A DNA stretch of 33,931 nt. Origin: Marinobacterium lacunae. GTDB lineage: Bacteria > Pseudomonadota > Gammaproteobacteria > Pseudomonadales > Balneatricaceae. The translations under genes and the position numbers were made by a program. The stretch's first letter is position 1; each line of letters begins with the position of its first letter. The stretch covers positions 1-33,931 of the forward strand of contig NZ_JMQN01000031.1 in assembly GCF_000705555.1 (NCBI RefSeq), read 5' to 3'. Positions 9,230 to 17,635 of this stretch are shown piece by piece. The notes under the pieces are model-generated. The model was not told where the DNA came from, ran no database searches, and saw only the letters and a list, made by a program, of their open reading frames with translations.

Positions 9230-10135
9230 TTACGTAGTGTCGTGTGAAACCTCTAACAACCAAGCTTTCAATGCTGATACGGTTGGGGGCAAGTCTCGGT
9301 GCGGTGCGATATTGAGGTAGAAGTTGTAATTAAGTGTAGTGTTCGGTGAAGATTGTATAGGGGTAATTAACGTACCGTTCTTAAGCTCATCTTCGACCAG
9401 ACAAGAGGGTATTAGCGCTATACCAAGCCCTGCCACTGCAGCTTGCAGTACATGAGATGTCATCTCAAACTGGGGGCCTAGGTGCATTTCTGACGTAGGT
9501 ATATTGTGAGCAGCAAACCAATAGTGCCAGTCATCAGGCCTCGTCACAATCTGAAGAAGTGTGTGATTAATTGCGTCAGCTGGAGAGGTTAGTGGTGTTT
9601 TATGGATTAAGTTAGGGCTGATGACAGGTACTAACTGATCCTGTAAAAGGATAGTGGAGTCTAGCCCTGGCCAAGGATTTGTTCCTCCATTAATGGCAGC
9701 GTCCATACCCTCAAGTTCAAGGTCGAATTGGCGGATTTTGGCGTGTATGTGAACAACTATATTTGGATTTTTTGAATAGAAATCTGCTAAGCGAGGCATT
9801 AGCCATTTTGCGGCAAATGTTGGGAGGCAGGCGATATTAATTGATCCACCAGAGGCTCGATACGCATTTATCTGTAGTGAGGCATTGCGAATACGTTGTA
9901 GGCCGCTTCTTACTTCACGAAGATACATTGCCCCTGCTTCGTTAAGCTTAAGACTCCTACCATCCCGGATAAAAAGTTGTACTTCCAAGAGTTTCTCTAA
10001 AGACTGTACATGACGACTTACAACGCTTTGTGTAAGTGAAAGTTCCTTTGCGGCAAGTGTAAAACTTAAATGCTTCGCCGCTGATTCGAAGGCGAGCAGC
10101 CAAGACATAGAAGGGGTGAGGCGTCGAGGATTCAT
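9230..10135 (-). CDS. LysR-family transcriptional regulator (GcvA-like), copy 1
   Basis: A 301-residue LysR-type regulator. The N-terminal winged helix-turn-helix reads LLAFESAAKHLSFTLAAKEL, then SLTQSVVSRHVQSLEKLLEV, typical of the GcvA/AmpR subgroup. The effector domain contains IACLPTFAAKWLMPRLADF and ends in a GLGIALIPSCLVEDEL segment. It is divergent from a paralogous regulator at 10369 with 233 bases between them. A+T content is high like the tct operon, and it may control that operon or the etf genes. No strong ribosome site is visible before the ATG. The target is inferred only from position. Confidence 0.9.
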   Translation of the reverse strand: MNPRRLTPSMSWLLAFESAAKHLSFTLAAKELSLTQSVVSRHVQSLEKLLEVQLFIRDGRSLKLNEAGAMYLREVRSGLQRIRNASLQINAYRASGGSINIACLPTFAAKWLMPRLADFYSKNPNIVVHIHAKIRQFDLELEGMDAAINGGTNPWPGLDSTILLQDQLVPVISPNLIHKTPLTSPADAINHTLLQIVTRPDDWHYWFAAHNIPTSEMHLGPQFEMTSHVLQAAVAGLGIALIPSCLVEDELKNGTLITPIQSSPNTTLNYNFYLNIAPHRDLPPTVSALKAWLLEVSHDTT

Positions 10136-10191
10136 TTTTCGCTCTTATATATTATGAAAGTACTATTTATGGCCTATGTACCGTTACGAAG

Positions 10192-10213
10192 AATGGTAGG
10201 TTCGGCTACCATT
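10192..10213. promoter_or_regulatory. Perfect inverted repeat in the divergent lysR-lysR promoter region
   Basis: Eight-base arms AATGGTAG and CTACCATT are exact inverted complements separated by six bases. The site lies 56 bases before the start of the minus-strand regulator and about 155 bases before the plus-strand one. A dyad containing TAG-N6-CTA at this place fits a LysR autoregulatory site. No T-tract follows, so it does not look like a terminator. Confidence 0.5.
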
Positions 10214-10368
10214 GCTACTATCAAAAACTTATGACTGATAAAAACGACATCATAAACAATAAGATTTAAATTCGCCATTTTTATGTAATTTGTTTATTTT
10301 ACTGCTCTTTTCTCTGCGTTGACTTGAGCCCACGGCAACCTAGGATCGATTACTGATAGAAAAAAACT

Positions 10369-11277
10369 ATGCCTAAACTTTTACTACCCACCATGAATGC
10401 TCTTTTGTGCTTTGAGGCTTCGGCTCGCCACCTTAGCTTTACCCGTGCTGCTGAGGAGTTAAATCTAACGCAAAGCGCGGTTAGCAAGCAGGTAGCGCAA
10501 CTTGAGGATATGCTACTAAATCAGCTTTTTTTTCGAGTGCGAAAGAGGGGGTTGAAATTAACACCTGCGGGTGAGCTCTATCTGACAGAGGTTGGGAAGA
10601 TTCTTTCGCAGGTTGATATTTCGAGCCGATATATCCTGTCATACGGAGGAGAGGCTGAGGTACTTAAAATTGCGACTCAGCCAACATTTGGTTCGTGCTG
10701 GCTGTCGCCCAACCTTAAAGGTTTTTCTGATCTGCACCCTAATATTCATCTAGATGTACGAAGCGATTTGGAGCCTTTTGATCTTGTTAGGGCGCAGGCA
10801 GATGTTGCCTTTTTCTATGGTCATGGCTCTTGGCCAGGAGCAACTTGCATTGAGCTGTTTGGCGAGGAGGTGGTCCCCGTGTGCTCTCCTAGCATCATAT
10901 CAGACCATATTCTAAACAATGCAGCGGAAGTCGCTAGCCTCCCTCTCCTGCAATGTGCCTCTCGTCCAGAAGCTTGGCATGAATGGTTTGAGGATCAAGG
11001 CATCAATACTGATAACAGTTACCATGGCACGCGTTTCGATACGTTCTATATGTGTATACGCGCTGCCAAAGCAGGGTGTGGCGTCGCTTTAATACCACGC
11101 TTTCTAGTGGAGGAAGAGCTTGCTGACGGTAAACTAATAACTCCTTGGGGTTATAAAAAAATTAGTAGAAACAAGCATTTCATAGCCTTCCCGGAGCACT
11201 CAGGCGATGTTCCAAAGATCGAAAAATTCGTATCTTGGATTTTAAAAAAGGCTGAGTCTCAGAGAATATTACCTTGA
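10369..11277 (+). CDS. LysR-family transcriptional regulator (GcvA-like), copy 2
   Basis: A 302-residue LysR-type regulator. Its N-terminus reads LLCFEASARHLSFTRAAEEL and continues LNLTQSAVSKQVAQLEDMLL, closely matching the divergent copy at 9230-10135. The effector domain has KIATQPTFGSCWLSPNLKGF and a C-terminal CGVALIPRFLVEEELADGKL. The same domain order and many shared motif residues show the two genes are paralogs. As with its neighbour, the controlled genes cannot be known from sequence; the tct/dehydrogenase operon is the nearest plausible target of similar base composition. Confidence 0.9.
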   Translation: MPKLLLPTMNALLCFEASARHLSFTRAAEELNLTQSAVSKQVAQLEDMLLNQLFFRVRKRGLKLTPAGELYLTEVGKILSQVDISSRYILSYGGEAEVLKIATQPTFGSCWLSPNLKGFSDLHPNIHLDVRSDLEPFDLVRAQADVAFFYGHGSWPGATCIELFGEEVVPVCSPSIISDHILNNAAEVASLPLLQCASRPEAWHEWFEDQGINTDNSYHGTRFDTFYMCIRAAKAGCGVALIPRFLVEEELADGKLITPWGYKKISRNKHFIAFPEHSGDVPKIEKFVSWILKKAESQRILP

Positions 11278-11834
11278 AAAAACTCTCGCCATCTTGGGCG
11301 TTTATACAACCTAAAATAGAGCAGATGAATCTGTAACTAACACTAACTCGTAAAAAGTATTGTCTTGCCCTATATTGACTCTCGCTTGGTACCAAGAGGC
11401 GATTATAAGGCCCTGTACAATGTCCATTCTCTGACATGCCGCGGGTATTTGGGCCGTCCGGGCAGTAGCGAGCCAAGAAAAACCCTAAATTTCCATGTGA
11501 ACTTTTGGCACAATATGGATTGCACCAAGGTTTATAGACACATAAGGACCTTAAGGTCGGTTTTGTCTATGAGTTAAGAATAGCGGATATGTACCAATCA
11601 CTGGCATCTTACACTGTCAGTCTGACGTCTTTTTAGGACCAAAAGCAGTCTACACGATAGCTCTTTTCACCAAGTCAGCTAAAGTTGGACAATTGCCAAA
11701 GGCGACTTACCTTGGCCACTTCAGCTGATGGCAATCAACCTCTTTAGCAAGCAAAAAACCCTTTCATTTGTATCAAGAGCACTCTCGACTCAGATAAAAG
11801 GGGCTTCCTAGTTTACGGGGTTCGAAAAGGCGGC
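11278..11834. other. 557-bp gene-free stretch between lysR and the reductase gene
   Basis: I find no convincing gene, RNA or repeat array here. One 70-codon open frame (11365-11577) has no recognisable features and no ribosome site. The segment marks the change from A+T-rich regulator DNA to G+C-rich DNA, so it may be the boundary of an acquired region and may contain decayed sequence. Confidence 0.5.
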
Positions 11835-12884
11835 TTAGCCACCCATCAACCTCTCCCCCTCCGGCACTTCCGGCAGCGCCTGATCGAAGAAGCCTTCGGT
11901 GTGGATCATCTCGTCACGGGCACCGAGCGCTTTGGCGGCGGCGGTGCAGTCCACCACGAATTCGGGGCTGCCGGCGATGTAGATGGCATGCTCGGTGAGG
12001 TCCGGGTATTGCTGCGCCAGCAGTTGCGGTATGCGCCCGTGCAGCATCCCCTCTTTCTGTTCACGCGTGAGCGTGGGAATAAACTTAAAGCGGCGGTGGC
12101 GCAGGTTCCACAGCTCCAGCAGGCCGCGATCATAGATATCGGCTTCGGTCTGGGCTGAGAACATCAGGTGCACCGGTTTGTTGAAACCTCGGCGCAGGGC
12201 GGCGTCGGTCAGCGCCAGTATGGGTGCAAGACCGGTTCCGGCCGCCAGGCAGAGTACCGGGGCGTCAGTGGCCGGATCGCCTATAAAGGTGCCATAGGGG
12301 CCAGAGAGGCTGAGCATGCTGCCAGGGTACAGGTTGTCGTGCGCCCAGTTACTGGTGAGGCCTTCGGGCACGCGGGTGATCTGCAGAATGATCTCGCCGT
12401 TATTGCTCGGCGCGTTGGCGATGGAGTATGAGCGTGGCGGGATAGTGCGCTCTATGTTGGTCAGTTGCACGTACTGGCCCGGCCAGTAGCGCAGTGCCTC
12501 TCCAATTGGGCGGATGCGCAGTTCAATAATGCGCGGGGTGCGCTCGATGCGATCGACCACCACACAGCGTATGTTTTCGCGCGGCGGAAACAGCTTCGGC
12601 TTGGCATCTTCCGTGCCCCACTCGATCTCAAGCACATCCCCCAGCGGCTTGGCCATGCACATCAGGCCGTAGCCTTCGTCGCGCTCCTCCTGCGAGAGGG
12701 CCATGTCCAGCACCATACCCTGATCAAACTCGCCGCTGCGCACCCGCACCTTGCACTCACCGCAGGCGCCAGCCCGGCAGTTGTTGGGCAGCGCGTAACC
12801 GGCTCGCTCCAGCGCCGCCAATACGGTATCGCCTGCGCTTACATCCACTTCTTTGCCTGAGGGGTAGAGTCGTACTCGCGTCAT
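11835..12884 (-). CDS. [2Fe-2S]/FAD/NAD(P)H oxidoreductase, oxygenase electron-transfer component
   Basis: About 349 residues in three domains. A plant-type [2Fe-2S] ferredoxin domain has CRAGACGECKV at about residues 34-44 and its fourth cysteine in LMCMAKP. An FAD-binding domain has PPRSYSIAN. An NAD-binding domain has AAGTGLAPILA and ends YIAGSPEFVVDCTAAAK. This matches the reductases of diiron monooxygenases (MmoC, DmpP type), which pass NADH electrons to the hydroxylase. The frame extends upstream to 12971, but the ATG at 12884 begins exactly at the ferredoxin domain (MTRVRLYPSGKEVDV). It lies 96 bases after a diiron protein gene on the same strand, its probable partner. Confidence 0.92.
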   Translation of the reverse strand: MTRVRLYPSGKEVDVSAGDTVLAALERAGYALPNNCRAGACGECKVRVRSGEFDQGMVLDMALSQEERDEGYGLMCMAKPLGDVLEIEWGTEDAKPKLFPPRENIRCVVVDRIERTPRIIELRIRPIGEALRYWPGQYVQLTNIERTIPPRSYSIANAPSNNGEIILQITRVPEGLTSNWAHDNLYPGSMLSLSGPYGTFIGDPATDAPVLCLAAGTGLAPILALTDAALRRGFNKPVHLMFSAQTEADIYDRGLLELWNLRHRRFKFIPTLTREQKEGMLHGRIPQLLAQQYPDLTEHAIYIAGSPEFVVDCTAAAKALGARDEMIHTEGFFDQALPEVPEGERLMGG

Positions 12885-12929
12885 AGTAACCGTCCCACGT
12901 CTGTCGATTCTTGTTGTGTAAAGGCAGCA

Positions 12930-12961
12930 CAAGCCGGCACCCCGGTCAGGATGTCGGCTTG
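12930..12961 (-). other. Intergenic hairpin between diiron protein and reductase genes
   Basis: CAAGCCG and CGGCTTG are exact inverted complements 18 bases apart in the 96-base gap. No T-run follows on the minus strand, so simple intrinsic termination is unlikely. A stem-loop that adjusts the ratio of the two messages is possible but unproven. Confidence 0.35.
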
Positions 12962-12980
12962 CTTCCTGCAATGGGGTCGA

Positions 12981-14006
12981 TCAGAAGATCGGGATGATAT
13001 CCGCTGAATCCAGGTCGGCCTGAGTGACCTCCTGGCCGGTGATATCCACCTCGGGGATCGCCGGGAACGGGGTATCGTACTTGTCGAGCACCGCTTTCAA
13101 GTTCAGCATCGCTGCGCGCCAGTTGTCCTTCTTGGCGTCGAACGAGGGCACACCGAAACCGGCCTGACGGGCGATCTCTTCCGCTTCACGCTGTGTGGCG
13201 ATGAAGTCTTCCGGCAGGTCCCAGAACTCGGCCGGCGGCTCAAACAGCACCGCGGACAGGAACAGGTAGCCGGCGCGGATCTGCTTGGTGATGATTGACT
13301 TCTCTTCAGCGGAGAGCTTCGGATAGTCACGTTCCATCAGCGACAGGCAGATCGCCATGTGGCGGCCTTCATCGCGGCCGATATTGCGGAACGCTTCCTG
13401 GAATACAAGCTCTTCGCAGCTCTGCGACATCTGCTTGAAGATGGTGGCCGCAGCGATCTCACCCATCAGGAAGGAGCTGAACAGTACCGCCAGACTGTAC
13501 TTCGGCACCGCCTGCTTATATCCGTTCCAGTAGCGGCCTCCGTTGTAGTAGAGCCAGCGGGCGTTTTTCTGCAGGCGACGGCCCAGCTCGGTCTTCGGCT
13601 CGTACTCCAGAGGGCTCGGAGACTCCAACAGCTTGGTAATTGCCAGACCGCACATCTGTTCGTGGTTCTGCTCGTCACGGGTCACGGAGAAGAAGCAGCG
13701 GCGGATGGCGTCCTCTTCGTGGCACTCGTAGGTCTTAATGAAGGCCTCGGCGAATACCGGGGGCGCGGATGCATCGAACACTGACAGCAGTGTCCACCAG
13801 TAAGCGATCGCCTCACGCTCTTCCCAGCTGTAGCTGGAGACGTCAAAGGTATCCCAGGGCAGGTCCTTCGGATTCCACGCTTCGCGCAGTGATGCATCCC
13901 AGATCTCCTCAACCTTGGAGGATTTGGTCTCCCAGCGCAGCGGGTAGATGTTCGGCTGCGGCGTCTCGGGCGGGAACTCCATCTTGTCGGCGATTTTATC
14001 GTGCAT
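12981..14006 (-). CDS. Ferritin-like diiron protein, probable oxygenase/desaturase component
   Basis: A 341-residue helical protein with two carboxylate-bridged iron half-sites: a Glu in VFAEAFIKTYE with EQNH (ExxH) in FSVTRDEQNHEQM, and a Glu in FLMGEIAAATIF with EGRH in NIGRDEGRHMAICL. That is the E...ExxH...E...ExxH layout of the R2, acyl-ACP desaturase and bacterial multicomponent monooxygenase superfamily. It lacks the extra histidine expected of AurF-type N-oxygenases. With the adjacent dedicated reductase it looks like a two-component hydroxylase, epoxidase or desaturase. I recognise no characterised family member and the substrate is unknown. GAGAGGTG lies upstream of the ATG. Divergent from a chemoreceptor gene. 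Confidence 0.8.
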   Translation of the reverse strand: MHDKIADKMEFPPETPQPNIYPLRWETKSSKVEEIWDASLREAWNPKDLPWDTFDVSSYSWEEREAIAYWWTLLSVFDASAPPVFAEAFIKTYECHEEDAIRRCFFSVTRDEQNHEQMCGLAITKLLESPSPLEYEPKTELGRRLQKNARWLYYNGGRYWNGYKQAVPKYSLAVLFSSFLMGEIAAATIFKQMSQSCEELVFQEAFRNIGRDEGRHMAICLSLMERDYPKLSAEEKSIITKQIRAGYLFLSAVLFEPPAEFWDLPEDFIATQREAEEIARQAGFGVPSFDAKKDNWRAAMLNLKAVLDKYDTPFPAIPEVDITGQEVTQADLDSADIIPIF

Positions 14007-14406
14007 CTCTTACACCTCTCTTTTAATCGTTATGGTGATCTTCGAGCTGGAAGATTAATTTTAGTGATACGTAAAAACAACATATATTTTATAAAGCGTA
14101 TCACTTTAAAAAAGAGACGAATCAAATTTAAACTATTAATTTTTAAGCATTTAATCACGTTAAAAACAAACCGAAAACACGAACATAACGACACATTTTA
14201 TTGATTTATGTCAATTTATGAGAGTCATTAAAAGTCTACCAACAGCCCCCCCCCATCAGCCCCAAGCCATTACGCTCAGCTGTAACCGCCTCTACCTGCT
14301 TGTAACAGGTTGTGCAGAGTTGTTCGGTACAGCTGCCTACCCTGCCCGCAGTGAATAGAATCCAGACAGAACCCTGCCGCCAATGCCAATAATAAGAAGG
14401 TGCTTT
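14007..14406. other. 400-bp divergent promoter region (diiron protein / chemoreceptor)
   Basis: The half nearest the diiron gene is strongly A+T-rich (14050-14220), the other half G+C-richer. It contains a long-spaced perfect inverted repeat (14063-14105) and a run of nine C at 14246-14254. No gene is supported; a 67-codon frame at 14001-14204 is lysine/isoleucine-rich translation of A+T-rich DNA and not credible. Confidence 0.5.
14063..14105. promoter_or_regulatory. Inverted repeat AGTGATACG...CGTATCACT, candidate operator
   Basis: Nine-base arms at 14063-14071 and 14097-14105 are exact inverted complements with an A/T-rich 25-base spacer. The site is 57 bases before the start of the diiron protein gene. 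Two half-sites roughly four helical turns apart end to end suggest a dimeric or looping regulator site for the diiron operon. No regulator gene adjoins it. Confidence 0.45.
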
Positions 14407-16146
14407 ATGTCGGTATCGCCCGCTCAGCCCAACGCCTCAACCGGCCTACCCACTCGACTCAAGCTGCTGCTGATGATGTCGCTGCCCTGCCTGCCCGCTC
14501 TGGCAGTGCTGGGGTTCGCCCTTGCCCGCCCTTCGGCCGCGGCATCAAACCTGTTGACGGCACTGCTGCTGGCGGCGGCTTCCACCCTGTTACTGGTGGC
14601 GCTGTGCTACGGCCTGGTTCACCGCACTCTGTTGGGGCCGATACTCAGAATCAGGGAGACCTTCGAGGCGATCAAAGACAGGCATGGGGATATCTCGGCT
14701 AATCTGCCGGTAGAGGGCCCCAGCGAGATTGGTCGCCTTGGCATGGCCTACAACGACTTTTCAGACTCACTAAAAGGGATGATCGCTAAGTCACGCCACA
14801 GCAGCGTGAACGTCTCACTGGGTGCGGCTCAGCTGCAGCTGAATATCAACAAGGTTCAGCAGGCCGCACTCACCCAGTCGAATCAGGCAAGCCTTGTGTT
14901 TCAGGCCAGCGAAGAAGCCACACAGGCGATCAACGAGATCGCCAGCCATACCCAGCTCATCGCTCAACGCAACGAGCACAATCTGCAGGAGATCAACACC
15001 TCCAATACCGAGCTTTCGCGCATACGTGCACAGGTGAAGGCGATTGGCGAAGAGGTGGCCAACTTTCAGCAGATCGTCGCGCGCCTCTCGACTAACTCCG
15101 AGCAGGTGATCAACGTGCTGGCGATGGTGCAGGGGTTTTCCGAGCAGACCAACCTGCTGGCCCTGAATGCATCGATTGAAGCGGCCCGCGCCGGTGATGC
15201 CGGACGCGGCTTCGCCGTGGTTGCCGATGAGGTACGTAATCTGTCACTGAAGGTGAGCGATGCAACACAACAGATCGACAAGAGCATCTCCGAGATGGGC
15301 GCATTAGTGGAGAGTACACGCACCGGCTCCAACACCATCATGGACCATGTCCGCGATACTGATACCTTCATCAGCCATACTCACGGCAAGTTCTCGGAAC
15401 TGCTGAACGACTTCGACACGCTCAACAGCCAGCTTAGCGAGATCAGTGCCGCGGTAGAGCAGCTCTCCTACGCCAACAGCACAACGCACGACAACATCTC
15501 GTCGATCAACCAACTGGCGGACAGCATTCGGGACGAAATCGAGATTTCGGCACGTCACTCGCAGACGCTGGAGGGTGCCACCGAAGAGATGCAGGAGCTG
15601 CTATCCAACTTTCGCATCGGCTTTGGCGGCTTCGAGAATATCATCGGCACCGCACGGGACTGGGCCAAAGAGGTGGAGCGCGAGCTGCAAAAGCTGGCCG
15701 ATAGCGGCCATGACCTGTTCGATCACCACTACCGACGCACCAACCCCAACCAGCTGCCTGAGAAGTATGACACCCGCTATGTTAGCGCGTACGAGCGGGT
15801 GATGCAGCCGCTGTTCGACCGCTTTATTCAGGAGCGCCCCGAGTTTGTCATCGCCTCGGCGTTTGATATCAACGGCTATCTGCCGGCTCACAACAGCAAG
15901 GTATCGCGCCCGCTCACAGGCGATCTGGACACCGACAACGCGCTGAGCCGCCACCGTCGCCTGTATAACGCCAACCGGGCGGAAAAGCGCAGGGCATCTA
16001 ATACTGCGCCATTCCTGTTGCAAACGTTCATACGCGACACCGGCGAGATACTGAACTCTATATCGGTGCCGCTCTATGTCTCGGGACGCCACTGGGGCAA
16101 CTTCTGCACCGGGTTTATGCCGGAACAACTGCTGGAGATGAAGTAA
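14407..16146 (+). CDS. Methyl-accepting chemotaxis protein with C-terminal sensor-like domain
   Basis: About 579 residues. Two closely spaced N-terminal membrane segments ([20 protein letters not shown]; then [20 protein letters not shown]) leave almost no periplasmic loop. A HAMP region follows, then the signalling hairpin at about residues 240-280 ([20 protein letters not shown], then [15 protein letters not shown]). Unusually, about 165 residues follow, including [33 protein letters not shown] and [14 protein letters not shown], resembling a cytoplasmic PAS/Cache-like sensor fold. Sensing is therefore probably intracellular. The ATG at 14407 follows AGAAGG; an in-frame ATG at 14383 lacks a site. 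Convergent with the next gene, two bases apart. Confidence 0.9.
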   Translation: MSVSPAQPNASTGLPTRLKLLLMMSLPCLPALAVLGFALARPSAAASNLLTALLLAAASTLLLVALCYGLVHRTLLGPILRIRETFEAIKDRHGDISANLPVEGPSEIGRLGMAYNDFSDSLKGMIAKSRHSSVNVSLGAAQLQLNINKVQQAALTQSNQASLVFQASEEATQAINEIASHTQLIAQRNEHNLQEINTSNTELSRIRAQVKAIGEEVANFQQIVARLSTNSEQVINVLAMVQGFSEQTNLLALNASIEAARAGDAGRGFAVVADEVRNLSLKVSDATQQIDKSISEMGALVESTRTGSNTIMDHVRDTDTFISHTHGKFSELLNDFDTLNSQLSEISAAVEQLSYANSTTHDNISSINQLADSIRDEIEISARHSQTLEGATEEMQELLSNFRIGFGGFENIIGTARDWAKEVERELQKLADSGHDLFDHHYRRTNPNQLPEKYDTRYVSAYERVMQPLFDRFIQERPEFVIASAFDINGYLPAHNSKVSRPLTGDLDTDNALSRHRRLYNANRAEKRRASNTAPFLLQTFIRDTGEILNSISVPLYVSGRHWGNFCTGFMPEQLLEMK

Positions 16147-16148
16147 CC

Positions 16149-17072
16149 TCAGGCCAGATGCTGGCCGAAGAACTCCAGCGTACGCTTCCACGCAAGCTCA
16201 GCACTGGCCTCGTCATACCGGGCCGTCGAGTCGTTGTGGAAACCGTGGTTCACATCCGGATAGAGGTAAGCGGTGTAGTCGATATTTGCCGCTTTTAATG
16301 CCGCTTCGTAGTCGGGCCAGTATCCATTCACACGGGTATCGAGCCCGGCAAAATGCAGCTGCATCACCGCCTCGATCGCCGCGATATCACCTTGTGGCGG
16401 TGTACCGTAGTACGGAACCGCGGCATTAATCATATCGGGCACCAGGGCTGATAGCTGATTGGTCAGATAACCGCCGAAGCAGAAGCCGACCATGCCCAGC
16501 TTGTCGGTGGTCAGCTCATGGGCCTTGAGCATCTCGGCGGCCCCGATAAAGTCGCCCTCGATCTTGCCGCGATCGAGTGTTTTCTGCATCGCACGCCCGT
16601 CATCATCATTGCCGGGATAGCCACCCAGCGGAAACAGCGCATCAGGCGCCAGCGCCACATATCCGGCCTTGGCCAGGCGTCTGGCCACATCTTCTATATA
16701 GGGGTTCAAACCGCGGTTCTCATGGGCCACCAGCACCGCCGGTGCCGGCTTTTCAGCGCTGACACCCTTGGGCAGTACCAGATACCCGCGCCCCTTGCCG
16801 TGCCCTTTGGGGGCGTCGAACTCCATATAGCTGGCCTTGATATCCGGGTCGTTGAAGGATACCTGCTCGGCCAGCGCGTAGTTGGGCAACAGCGCCCCGG
16901 CCACCGCGTTGAGGGTAAGCCCGGCGATACCCAGCGTTGCAAGACGTCTCATGAAGGTACGTCGGTCGATGTCGCCGTGGGCGTATTCGTCATACCAGTC
17001 GAATGCTTCCTGCGGGATCGTAAGTGCAGCAGGTGCAGATTGGGTGGGCTCAGGGTGGGTGTTGGGTTTCAT
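16149..17072 (-). CDS. Dienelactone hydrolase family protein with Tat-like signal
   Basis: A 307-residue alpha/beta hydrolase. The nucleophile elbow GFCFGG places cysteine at residue 198, and the catalytic histidine is in DVNHGFHND near the C-terminus, both typical of dienelactone hydrolases. Residues about 36-70 hold a twin-arginine-like signal (DRRTFMRRLATLGIAGLTLN) ending ALAEQ, preceded by a 35-residue helical extension. Family relatives of this layout (YghX-like) are known in Proteobacteria; their substrates are unclear. AGGAG lies five bases before the ATG. It is divergent from a DOPA-dioxygenase-family gene. Export is inferred from the signal only. Confidence 0.9.
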   Translation of the reverse strand: MKPNTHPEPTQSAPAALTIPQEAFDWYDEYAHGDIDRRTFMRRLATLGIAGLTLNAVAGALLPNYALAEQVSFNDPDIKASYMEFDAPKGHGKGRGYLVLPKGVSAEKPAPAVLVAHENRGLNPYIEDVARRLAKAGYVALAPDALFPLGGYPGNDDDGRAMQKTLDRGKIEGDFIGAAEMLKAHELTTDKLGMVGFCFGGYLTNQLSALVPDMINAAVPYYGTPPQGDIAAIEAVMQLHFAGLDTRVNGYWPDYEAALKAANIDYTAYLYPDVNHGFHNDSTARYDEASAELAWKRTLEFFGQHLA

Positions 17073-17248
17073 GTCGGCTCCTGAATGATCTATGCGTCCC
17101 GCTCCGGGGTTCGCGGCTTAATCGGGCAACCTTTAGTTAAGCAGAGGGTCGTCATTCTGCCTGATCCCGTTACGAAAACGGCATACGAGCCGATCACTCG
17201 CCGTTTTGGTTTATACTGCCCCCTCATTCGATACAGCAGTCATCCAAC

Positions 17249-17623
17249 ATGAGCACACACACCGACACAATCGATATCCGTGGCTGGCACGCCCATGTGT
17301 ACTTTAATGCCGACTCCCTCGAACGCGCCCGCGCCCTGTGCGAACAGGCCGCCGAGCGTTTCCCCGAGCTGAAGATGGGACGTGTGCATGAAAAGCCGGT
17401 GGGGCCGCATCCGGACTGGAGCTGTCAGCTGGCGTTTCGTGCTGAGCTGTTTGACCAGGTGATCCCATGGCTGACGCTCAACCGGGGCGATCTGACGGTG
17501 TTTATCCACCCAATTACCGGGTTCGATCTGATCGATCACCGCGACCGCGCAATCTGGATGGGCAGCATCCGCCCCCTCAATCTCTCGGCCCTGCCGGAAA
17601 CCTCGGTGGTGTACGATCTCTGA
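17249..17623 (+). CDS. DOPA 4,5-dioxygenase family protein
   Basis: A 124-residue protein of the small DOPA 4,5-dioxygenase family (ferredoxin-like fold). The N-terminal WHAHVYF holds the metal-type HxH; further conserved histidines are in GRVHEKPVGPHPDW and VFIHPITG. Plant and fungal relatives cleave the catechol ring of DOPA in betalain or muscaflavin synthesis; bacterial ones are poorly characterised. Length matches bacterial members. It faces away from the dienelactone-hydrolase-family gene across a 176-base divergent promoter region, so the two could act on related ring-cleavage products, which is inference. It is not related to the HpaD type of dioxygenase. Confidence 0.88.
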   Translation: MSTHTDTIDIRGWHAHVYFNADSLERARALCEQAAERFPELKMGRVHEKPVGPHPDWSCQLAFRAELFDQVIPWLTLNRGDLTVFIHPITGFDLIDHRDRAIWMGSIRPLNLSALPETSVVYDL

Positions 17624-17635
17624 GCGAGCGCCCCT

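Noticed and set aside
9093-9320. 75-codon plus-strand frame after the ETF-QO gene
   Set aside because: It overlaps the 3' end of the minus-strand lysR gene, has no recognisable motif, and lacks a convincing ribosome site. Possibly decayed sequence in its first half.
11365-11577. 70-codon frame in the 557-bp gap
   Set aside because: No ribosome site, no motif, and biased toward random composition.
14001-14204. 67-codon frame in the diiron/chemoreceptor gap
   Set aside because: Lysine/isoleucine-rich translation of A+T-rich promoter DNA overlapping the inverted repeat.
14246-14254. Run of nine C as a phase-variable tract
   Set aside because: It lies about 150 bases before the chemoreceptor start, not between promoter elements I can identify and not in a coding frame; a single homopolymer is weak evidence.
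17249-17623. DOPA-dioxygenase-family gene as the missing HpaD
   Set aside because: Different fold and size from known homoprotocatechuate 2,3-dioxygenases, far from the hpa operators, and without the palindromic site.
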